Shown here: positions 26,050 to 33,508 of the stretch, one piece after another
Layout of the letters: every line of letters begins with the position of its first letter
How positions within the stretch are numbered: the first letter of the stretch is position 1
Assembly: GCA_045595785.1 (NCBI GenBank)
Contig: JAZOBE010000034.1
Coordinates: 1-64,000 of the forward strand
Direction of reading: 5' to 3'
From: SFLA01 sp045595785
GTDB lineage: Bacteria; Bacillota; Clostridia; Oscillospirales; CAG-382
DNA: 64,000 nucleotides
Notes under the pieces: model-generated
Databases searched by the model: none
What the model was told of the DNA's origin: nothing
Seen by the model: the letters and a program-made list of their open reading frames with translations, nothing else
Position numbers and translations under genes: made by a program

Positions 26050-29000
26050 ATGACCAAGTTTAAGAACTGCTTTTCCAAGTTAATGGCGGTCTTGCTCGTT
26101 TGTCTTATGCTGCTGGGCGATTTTGCTCTTGTCGGCGTTCAGGCAAAGGTTGAGTCTGTTGACGGTTCTGATTCTTTGGTTCGTACATCCCTTGCCGAAA
26201 TTGAGAAGTTGCTTACTTCCGTTTCGTATTCCGAGTATCTTCGTGATCACTGGAATGTAAAGGATGCGACCCAGGAGATCGTTATAGATCTTTCTGCCGA
26301 TCTTTCGGAAGATTCTACCGCTACAGTCGATATGCGAGCAGACGGCTACGAGAATTCAGGCTGCCCCGTGCTCCTTATGGGTGATGACGGCAAGCTTGTA
26401 TTTAATATCGACGTTCCTGAAACAGCGATGTATTCAGTTTACATCGAATACTGGACCGGAGATATCGAAGTTCTCGCTGCAGACGGTTCTGTTGCAGCTA
26501 TCGGTAAATCTGCGGACATCGAGCGTGTAATTTATTTTGATGATGCTGTTTCCTATAAGGAAACCAGATCTCTTTCCTTTACCCGCGCTTGGAAAGATGT
26601 TTACACAAAGATTGAAGATGGCAATAAAAAGACATATTTTGATTCTGTAAGTGATTATTTCCTTGATTTTGTTCGTAATCAGGAAAATATGTTTGCTGAC
26701 AGTGATCGTTTGTTCCCGTACGACAGTAATGGCAATGAAGCTAAGCCTACCAAAGAAATCTATGGTATGTGGGCTTCTACTTACGTGTACGATACCAGCG
26801 GATATTCTTACGTAACTGAATATAAGCGTGATGAAAATGACGATCTGGTTCCTGCAAACGAAGAAGATCCTTATTACTATGGTCCTCTCAAGTATTATTT
26901 GACAGAAGGTGCCCATACCTTTAATATCGAGGCTATCACCGAGCCTATGGCTATTAAGAGCATCGTTATTAAGGCTGCTGAAAAAACTCTTTCTTACGAG
27001 GAGTATATTGCTAAGCATGAAGCAGCAGGTGCAAAGGATTATACCGGTGAAGCTGTTAAGATTCAGGCTGAATATCCTGTTCTTACTTCTGACCGTACCT
27101 TGTACCAGATTAATGACAGAAAGTCTTCTATCTCTGAGCCTCAGGATTCCACTCTTATCCGTTACAACAGTATCGGCTCTAACAAGTGGCAGTATGTTGG
27201 TCAGTGGATCGAATACACTGTTGTTGTTGAAGAATCCGGCTTCTATAACATAATTCCTCGTTCCAAGCAGGAAGATGTTATGGGCTCGTTCGTTTCAAGA
27301 ATGATTTATATTGACGATGAGATTCCTTTCGAAGAGGCAAAGGATCTTCGTTTCAATTATTCTACCAGTTGGAAGACAGACGTACTTAACAACGGAAAAC
27401 AGAACTTTAAGTTCTATCTTGAAGAGGGCGAACACACGATCCGTTTCCAGGTTGTTCTTGGTGACATGTCCGGTGTTCTCGGCCGCGTTTCCGACTCTCT
27501 TTCCAACCTTAATGAGTACTATAAGAAGATACTTATGATCACCGGTGCAGAACCCGATGAAAACCGTGACTATAAGTTCCATAAACTTATTCCCGATGTT
27601 ATTAAGGGCTTGGCCGAAGAAGCTGTAAATCTTAATAATATTGCAAATGACATTATTGCTATTTCCGGTAGTGCTGGTGACCAGACCGGTACTCTTCTCA
27701 AGGTTGCCGTAATAGTTGAGAGAATGGGTAAGGATCCCACCCAGATAGCAGGTTATATGGATACTCTTAAGGAGTACACTGCAACTCTTGGTACCTGGCT
27801 TTCCGACAACACTTCTCAGCCTCTGCTTTTGGACTACATCTCCATTCAGGCAGTAGATGCTGACGCTCCTAAGGCGGAAGCAGGCTTCTTTGCTTCCATG
27901 TGGGCAGAGATTCTTAAGTTTATTGGTTCCTTCTCCGCTGATTATAACTCTATCGGTTCTCTTATTGAAAGAGACTATTCCAGCGAAGAGCTTCAGAAGT
28001 GCGCTATCGACGTATGGACCGCAAGTTCACGTGAAGACGCAACCATTATTCGTAACCTGGTAGATGATTCCTTCAACGAAAAGTATAACATTCCCGTTAA
28101 CGTTAAGCTCGTTGTTGGTTCTACCTTGCTTCCCGCAACACTCGCACGTACCGGCCCTGACGTATATATGGGTGCGGGACAGAGCGACCCCGTTAACTAC
28201 GCTATCCGTTCTGCTGTTTACTCTCTTAACAGCGATGCTCATGGTTACAACTTTAACGATCTTTCTAAGTGGGAGGACCATCCCGTATATGGCGAATTTA
28301 TCGATGAAATTGCTACATTTGACGAAGTGACTGAAAGATTTGCACCTGCTGCTATGGTTCCTTTCACACTTTATGGTGAAGCATACGGTATTGCTGATAC
28401 AATGTCCTTCTCTATGATGTTCTACAGAAAAGACCTTTTTGTTGAACTCGGCCTTGAAGTTCCCAATACTTGGGATGATTTCTATGATCTCATTTATACC
28501 ATGCAGTCCAACTCTCTGGACATCGGCTTCCCTCAGGGTACAGGCGGTTCCTTCATATGGGCTTATCAGCAGAATGATGATTTGTTTGTAACTTATACTG
28601 ACGAAGAATACGATTATTATCTTGATCAGCTTCTTACCCAGTACTCTATGGATGAGCTTAAAGAAATGGGATGGGTTTATACCGATTCCGAAGGAAAAGT
28701 TCGTCCTAAGATCGATGGTATGGAAATTAACATAGGTAGTAACGTAATGCTCGAGACCTTCAAGAAGGTTTGCGAACTGTTTACTGACTACGACTTCCCG
28801 TACTCCTACAGTATTGCAACTCGTTTCCGTCAGGGTATTATGCCTCTCGCAATTGCTGATTATACTTCTACTTATAATACTATGGTAATATTTGCACCTG
28901 AAATTGCCGGTCTTTGGGAGTTCACTCCGCTGCCCGGTACCTATGATGCAGAGACTGAAACCATTAACAACAGTACTATTGCAGGCGTTTCTTCCCTTAT

Positions 29001-29427
29001 AATGATGAACGGTGTAACCGATGAGAATGCTCTTGCTGCTTGGACCTTCATGCAGTGGTGGTCCAGTGCTGACGTACAGTCCGAATTCGGTAACGAAAAG
29101 ATCGCTCTGCTCGGTCCTTCCGCTAAATATGCTACTGCTAACGTTGAAGCTCTTCAGAAGATGAGCTGGTCTAAGGACGAGCTTGATAATCTGGTTGCTC
29201 AGTTTAACGCAGTTGAATGTACACCCGAATATCCCGGTTCTTACATTATCGGACGTTTCACAAGCTTCGCTTTCTTGGGCGCATATAACAACGGCGATAA
29301 CCCTGTAGAAAAAATGCGTTCATACATTGATGATATTAATAACGAGCTTACACGTAAACGCGGTGAGTTCAACCTTCCCACTACGGGAACATTTAACGAC
29401 ATAGCGTCTTCAAACGCTAAATCTTAA
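26050..29427 (+). CDS. Very large ABC solute-binding protein with tandem N-terminal binding-like modules
   Basis: A 1125-residue exported protein; ordinary family-1 sugar-binding proteins have about 430. A signal peptide (about 1-32) has no clear lipobox cysteine. Two related beta-rich modules follow. The first, about 75-330, has RVIYFDDAVSYKETRSLSFTR and YYLTEGAHTFNIEA. The second, about 350-475, has RMIYIDDEIPFEEAKDLRF and FYLEEGEHTIRFQV. They resemble carbohydrate-binding modules of the CBM6/35 type. A helical spacer follows. The last 460 residues (from about 655) form a MalE-like type-1 periplasmic-binding-protein domain (ADTMSFSMMFYRKDLF, PNTWDDFYDLI, AAWTFMQWW). It should capture the ligand for the permeases that follow. 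The ligand is probably a glycan, by inference from module type. Confidence 0.88.
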   Translation: MTKFKNCFSKLMAVLLVCLMLLGDFALVGVQAKVESVDGSDSLVRTSLAEIEKLLTSVSYSEYLRDHWNVKDATQEIVIDLSADLSEDSTATVDMRADGYENSGCPVLLMGDDGKLVFNIDVPETAMYSVYIEYWTGDIEVLAADGSVAAIGKSADIERVIYFDDAVSYKETRSLSFTRAWKDVYTKIEDGNKKTYFDSVSDYFLDFVRNQENMFADSDRLFPYDSNGNEAKPTKEIYGMWASTYVYDTSGYSYVTEYKRDENDDLVPANEEDPYYYGPLKYYLTEGAHTFNIEAITEPMAIKSIVIKAAEKTLSYEEYIAKHEAAGAKDYTGEAVKIQAEYPVLTSDRTLYQINDRKSSISEPQDSTLIRYNSIGSNKWQYVGQWIEYTVVVEESGFYNIIPRSKQEDVMGSFVSRMIYIDDEIPFEEAKDLRFNYSTSWKTDVLNNGKQNFKFYLEEGEHTIRFQVVLGDMSGVLGRVSDSLSNLNEYYKKILMITGAEPDENRDYKFHKLIPDVIKGLAEEAVNLNNIANDIIAISGSAGDQTGTLLKVAVIVERMGKDPTQIAGYMDTLKEYTATLGTWLSDNTSQPLLLDYISIQAVDADAPKAEAGFFASMWAEILKFIGSFSADYNSIGSLIERDYSSEELQKCAIDVWTASSREDATIIRNLVDDSFNEKYNIPVNVKLVVGSTLLPATLARTGPDVYMGAGQSDPVNYAIRSAVYSLNSDAHGYNFNDLSKWEDHPVYGEFIDEIATFDEVTERFAPAAMVPFTLYGEAYGIADTMSFSMMFYRKDLFVELGLEVPNTWDDFYDLIYTMQSNSLDIGFPQGTGGSFIWAYQQNDDLFVTYTDEEYDYYLDQLLTQYSMDELKEMGWVYTDSEGKVRPKIDGMEINIGSNVMLETFKKVCELFTDYDFPYSYSIATRFRQGIMPLAIADYTSTYNTMVIFAPEIAGLWEFTPLPGTYDAETETINNSTIAGVSSLIMMNGVTDENALAAWTFMQWWSSADVQSEFGNEKIALLGPSAKYATANVEALQKMSWSKDELDNLVAQFNAVECTPEYPGSYIIGRFTSFAFLGAYNNGDNPVEKMRSYIDDINNELTRKRGEFNLPTTGTFNDIASSNAKS

Positions 29428-29446
29428 CGAGGAGGAGGAAAATCTA

Positions 29447-30382
29447 ATGGCTAAAGAAAAAGCTGTCGTCAGAAAAGACATTTCCAGATTCAGATGGACT
29501 TTAGGTGAGATAAGAAAACACAAGGTTGCTTATCTTATGGTAGCTCCTTTCTTCATTCTCTTCCTTATGTTCTATGTAGTACCCGTTGTACTGTCAGTAG
29601 TTCTCAGCTTTACCATATTTAATATGCTTGAGTTTCCTACTTTCGTATTTCTTGATAACTACATTCGTCTTCTGTTTGATGATGAAGTGTTCATTACCGC
29701 TATTAAGAACACTTTGATATTTGCAGTTATCACCGGTCCTGCATCTTATTTGCTCTCTTTGTTCTTCGCATGGTTCATTAATGAGCTGCGTCCGAAGATC
29801 CGTGCGTTCCTTACTTTGGTATTCTACGCTCCTTCTATTTCCGGTGCGGTTTACCTCATTTGGTCTGTATTCTTCTCCAGTGACCAGTACGGTTTCGTTA
29901 ATGCATATCTTATCGAATACGGTATCATAACAAAGCCCGTTCTTTGGTTCCAGGATACTGATACTATTTTCCCGCTTATTATCGTAGTTGCTCTTTGGAC
30001 TTCTTTGGGTACCAGCTTCCTTACCTTTATAGCTGGTTTCCAAGTAGTTAATAAAGACCTCTATGAGGCTGGTGCTATCGACGGTATTAAAAACCGTTGG
30101 CAGGAACTTTGGTATATAACCCTTCCTTCCATGCGTCCTCAGATGATGCTTTCCGCAATTCTGGCTATTACAGGTGCATTCGGCTTCGGTGGTGTTATTA
30201 CCGCACTCGTTGGCTTCCCGTCTCCCGACTATTGTGTTCACACCATAATGCATCACCTTGATGACTATGGCGGAGCACGTTATGAAATGGGTTACGCTTC
30301 CGCAATCGCTACGATTCTGTTCTTTATGATGATCGGATGTAACCTCTTAATTACTCGAATTCTCAGAAAGGTAGGTTCATAA
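29447..30382 (+). CDS. Sugar ABC transporter permease, first pair, MalF/UgpA type
   Basis: A 311-residue integral membrane protein with six predicted helices and the cytoplasmic EAA loop EAGAIDGIKNRWQELWYITL (about 204-223), where the ATPase docks. Hydrophobic segments include MVAPFFILFLMFYVVPVVLS and the C-terminal TILFFMMIGCNLLI. It should form the membrane channel with the next gene's product. The ATG has AGGAGGAGG upstream, 19 bases after the binding-protein gene. No ATP-binding gene is in the operon. Codon use is strongly biased, as in its neighbours. Confidence 0.93.
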   Translation: MAKEKAVVRKDISRFRWTLGEIRKHKVAYLMVAPFFILFLMFYVVPVVLSVVLSFTIFNMLEFPTFVFLDNYIRLLFDDEVFITAIKNTLIFAVITGPASYLLSLFFAWFINELRPKIRAFLTLVFYAPSISGAVYLIWSVFFSSDQYGFVNAYLIEYGIITKPVLWFQDTDTIFPLIIVVALWTSLGTSFLTFIAGFQVVNKDLYEAGAIDGIKNRWQELWYITLPSMRPQMMLSAILAITGAFGFGGVITALVGFPSPDYCVHTIMHHLDDYGGARYEMGYASAIATILFFMMIGCNLLITRILRKVGS

Positions 30383-30383
30383 T

Positions 30384-31301
30384 ATGTTTAAGAAACTTTC
30401 CGAGAAAATCGACCAACGCAGAGTTGCTAGAGGCAAGCAGCCCAAAGAGCAGTTCAAGCGTTCGATCAACCGTTCTGCCGGCGGTGACTTCGGCGTTCTG
30501 TTCTTCCTCTGCTTGTGTGCTTTGGCAATGTCTCTTCCCGTAATTTATGCTATTGGTCAGTCCTTCAAGCCTCTTGATGAGCTTTGGCTGTTCCCGCCTC
30601 ACTTTTTCCCCAACAGATGGGTTATCGATAACTTCGTTGACCTGTTTAAGTTAATGGGCGACTCTTGGGTACCTTTCTCCAGATACATATTCAATACTGT
30701 TTTGATATCTTTTGCAGGTACCTTTGGTAACGTTATTCTTTCTTCCTTTGCTGCTTATGCAATTGCAAAGATTCCTTTCCCCGGAAGAAATATAATGTTC
30801 CAGACAATCGTATATTCTTTGATGTTTAACTCTACTGTAACCGGTATTACCAACTTCTTGCTTATGAGCTGGCTCAAGATGATCGATACCTATTGGGCAG
30901 TAATCGTTCCCGCTTGCTGTACTACCTTCGGTCTCTACCTCATGAAGCAGTTTATGGAATCCTCCGTTACCGATGCGGTTCTTGAATCCGCTCGTATCGA
31001 CGGTGCAGGGGAATTCAGAATCTTCTGGAAGATAGCAATGCCTATGGTTAAGCCCGCTTGGATCACACTTATCATCTTTGCATTTAAGGATCTGTGGAAC
31101 TCCGGCGCCAGCACCTATATTTACAGTGAAGAACTCAAAACCTTTAACTATGCAATCAGCCAGCTGGTAACCAGTGGTGTTGCACGTACCGGTGTGTCTG
31201 CCGCTTCTACCGTTGTAATGATGGTTGTTCCTTGTGCGGTATTCTACATCACTCAGAGTAACGTAATTCAGACAATGTCCACCTCGGGCATGAAAGACTA
31301 A
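30384..31301 (+). CDS. Carbohydrate ABC transporter permease, first pair, MalG/AraQ type
   Basis: A 305-residue inner-membrane permease with a soluble basic N-terminus of about 35 residues, six predicted helices and an EAA motif ESARIDGAGEFRIFWKIAMP (about 193-212). AYAIAKIPFPGRN and MKQFMESS are typical of MalG/AraQ/LacG-like subunits. The start is one base after the preceding stop. The likely ribosome site AGAAAGGTAGG lies at the end of the previous gene, so translation is coupled. It is the partner of the upstream permease. Confidence 0.93.
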   Translation: MFKKLSEKIDQRRVARGKQPKEQFKRSINRSAGGDFGVLFFLCLCALAMSLPVIYAIGQSFKPLDELWLFPPHFFPNRWVIDNFVDLFKLMGDSWVPFSRYIFNTVLISFAGTFGNVILSSFAAYAIAKIPFPGRNIMFQTIVYSLMFNSTVTGITNFLLMSWLKMIDTYWAVIVPACCTTFGLYLMKQFMESSVTDAVLESARIDGAGEFRIFWKIAMPMVKPAWITLIIFAFKDLWNSGASTYIYSEELKTFNYAISQLVTSGVARTGVSAASTVVMMVVPCAVFYITQSNVIQTMSTSGMKD

Positions 31302-31318
31302 GAGAGGAGATATTAATA

Positions 31319-33493
31319 ATGAAAAAAATACTTGCAAAATCTCTCCTCTTTTGTGTCTGCTTTATGCTTATCGGTATGTTTGTGGTTTCCGAATTCGCTT
31401 TAACTGCCGATGCTCGCGTTCCTTACACGACCTATACTTATGATATCGAAGCTTTCATGCAGGAAAGCCCTCACGTTTACGTGCCCCATGTTCAGATTAC
31501 TTCTGCCAGCATCAAGAAGTCTCTTCTTGATCCCAGCAACCCTGCTTCTGCAAAGTATAATCACGATGAGTTCGTAGATCTGTCCTCTCCTAAGGATGTG
31601 TTTGTTGATGATCTGGAGTATGTATATATTGCTGATACCGGCAATAGCCGTATCCTTGTTCTTGACGAACAGTACAGACTCCATCTCATAATCAAAGAAT
31701 TTGTTAACGATCAGGGCGTACCCGATTCTCTCGCTTCTCCTGAAGGCGTATTCGCTACCGAGACTGAGATCTACGTAGCTGATACTGAGAAATCTCGTAT
31801 CGTTATATTCGATAAGCTGGGTAACTTCCTGGATATCGTTCATGAACCTGTATCAGAGGTTATGCCTGAGAACTCCGTATATAAGCCTTCTGCAGTTGCA
31901 GTTGACTCTGCCGGACGTATCTATGTTGTTGGTAAAGCTACCAACTACGGTATTATTTCTCTTAACCGTGACGGTTCCTTTAACGGATTCGTTGGTGCTA
32001 TTACTCAGCAGGCAAACGCTTGGCAGTTGTTCTGGAGAAAGATCCAGAGCGCTCAGCAGAGAGAGTCCAGCGAAGCAATCGTTTCCATTGAGTACAACAA
32101 TGTTACTATCGATGCTGACGGATTCCTTTACGCTACACAGAACGCAGATACCACTCAGGTTCCTGTTAAAAAGCTTAATCCTAAGGGAAGTGACGTTCTT
32201 AACAGAAACGGTTTCCAGCCTCCCTCCGGTGAAGCTCGTGTAACTTCTACTAACAGTACAGACTATACCATTAGCGGCGCTTCTTCTATTGTTGACGTTG
32301 CTCTTGGTGAGGCAAACACTTGGTCTATAATCGACCAGAAGCGTAGCCGTGTGTTTACTTATGATAGTGACGGTAACCTTCTGTTTGCTTTTGGTGATAT
32401 GGGTGATCAGTTCGGTAATATCCAGCGTCTTTCCGCTATGGATTACCAGGGTTCATTCATGCTTCTCCTTGACGAGAGCACCAGCAATATCACTGTTTTT
32501 AAGCGTACCGAATATGGTGATCTGCTTATTTCCGCTGTACAGTCTATTGAAGATGGTGACTATTCTGCATCCGTTGAATATTACACCGCAGTTCTTCAGA
32601 GAAATAACAACTTTGACCAGGCTTATATCGCAATCGGTGATGCTAAGTACCGTGAAGGTGACTATGTAACAGCAATGCAGTATTACAAATACGCATATGA
32701 CCAGGCAAGCTATTCCGAGGCTTATCGTATTTACCGTAAAGACTGGATGGAGACCAACCTTTGGATCGTTGCTCTCGTTCTGGTAGTTGTTCTCGTTGCT
32801 GTTCTCCTCTTCTTCAAGTGGGTCAACAAGGTTAATAAGCGTGGTATTAAGTATTCCGAAAAACGTAAGTGGTACGAAGAAGTTTGCTATGGCTTCCACG
32901 TTATTTTCCACCCGTTTGACGGTTTCTGGGATCTTAAGCATGAAAAACGCGGATCCGTTCGCGGTGCGACTATCATCCTTATTCTTACCATTCTCACCTT
33001 TGTATACCAGTCTATTGGTAGAGGTTTCCTTTACAATATGTACGAAGGTACCGGCGTTAACTACGTAATGCAGATTTCTTCTATTCTGCTTCCCGTAGCA
33101 CTTTGGACCATCTCTAACTGGTGTCTTACCACCTTGTTTGATGGCGAAGGCAGCCTTACTGACGTTTATATCACAACCTGTTATTCTTTGCTTCCCGTAG
33201 TTATGTTGGTTCTTCCTACCGTTATGGTATCTAACTTCGTAACTCTCAGCGAGCAGGGAATACTCACCATGATCGAGACCATCGCTTGGGGATGGACAGC
33301 GCTTCTGTTGTTCTTCGGTATGATGGTTATTCACGATTACGGTCTTTTCAAGAATATTATCATTACTTTTGCAACCATCATCTTTATGATGTTTGTAATG
33401 TTCGTAGCTATTCTGTTCACCAGCTTGATCGGTAGAGTATTTACCTTCTTCTACAACATCTACACCGAGCTGTCCTACAGATGGTCACTATAA
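31319..33493 (+). CDS. NHL-repeat, TPR and Yip1-domain membrane protein
   Basis: A 724-residue protein of unusual construction. The N-terminal signal or anchor helix (about 5-30) leads to an NHL-type beta-propeller (about 75-400), whose repeats include SPKDVFVDDLEYVYIADTGN, SPEGVFATETEIYVADTEKS and KPSAVAVDSAGRIYVVGKA. A TPR-like pair (about 410-475: GDYSASVEYYTAVLQRN, GDYVTAMQYYKYAY), a membrane helix (about 480-500) and a Yip1-type domain with about five helices (about 540-715) follow. The propeller and TPRs should be outside the cell, and the Yip1 part in the membrane. It may scaffold the importer or sense its state. It lies between the first permease pair and the DUF5696-like gene, all within short gaps. 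AGAGGAG precedes the start. Confidence 0.85.
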   Translation: MKKILAKSLLFCVCFMLIGMFVVSEFALTADARVPYTTYTYDIEAFMQESPHVYVPHVQITSASIKKSLLDPSNPASAKYNHDEFVDLSSPKDVFVDDLEYVYIADTGNSRILVLDEQYRLHLIIKEFVNDQGVPDSLASPEGVFATETEIYVADTEKSRIVIFDKLGNFLDIVHEPVSEVMPENSVYKPSAVAVDSAGRIYVVGKATNYGIISLNRDGSFNGFVGAITQQANAWQLFWRKIQSAQQRESSEAIVSIEYNNVTIDADGFLYATQNADTTQVPVKKLNPKGSDVLNRNGFQPPSGEARVTSTNSTDYTISGASSIVDVALGEANTWSIIDQKRSRVFTYDSDGNLLFAFGDMGDQFGNIQRLSAMDYQGSFMLLLDESTSNITVFKRTEYGDLLISAVQSIEDGDYSASVEYYTAVLQRNNNFDQAYIAIGDAKYREGDYVTAMQYYKYAYDQASYSEAYRIYRKDWMETNLWIVALVLVVVLVAVLLFFKWVNKVNKRGIKYSEKRKWYEEVCYGFHVIFHPFDGFWDLKHEKRGSVRGATIILILTILTFVYQSIGRGFLYNMYEGTGVNYVMQISSILLPVALWTISNWCLTTLFDGEGSLTDVYITTCYSLLPVVMLVLPTVMVSNFVTLSEQGILTMIETIAWGWTALLLFFGMMVIHDYGLFKNIIITFATIIFMMFVMFVAILFTSLIGRVFTFFYNIYTELSYRWSL

Positions 33494-33508
33494 GAAAGGA
33501 GTAGCAAT

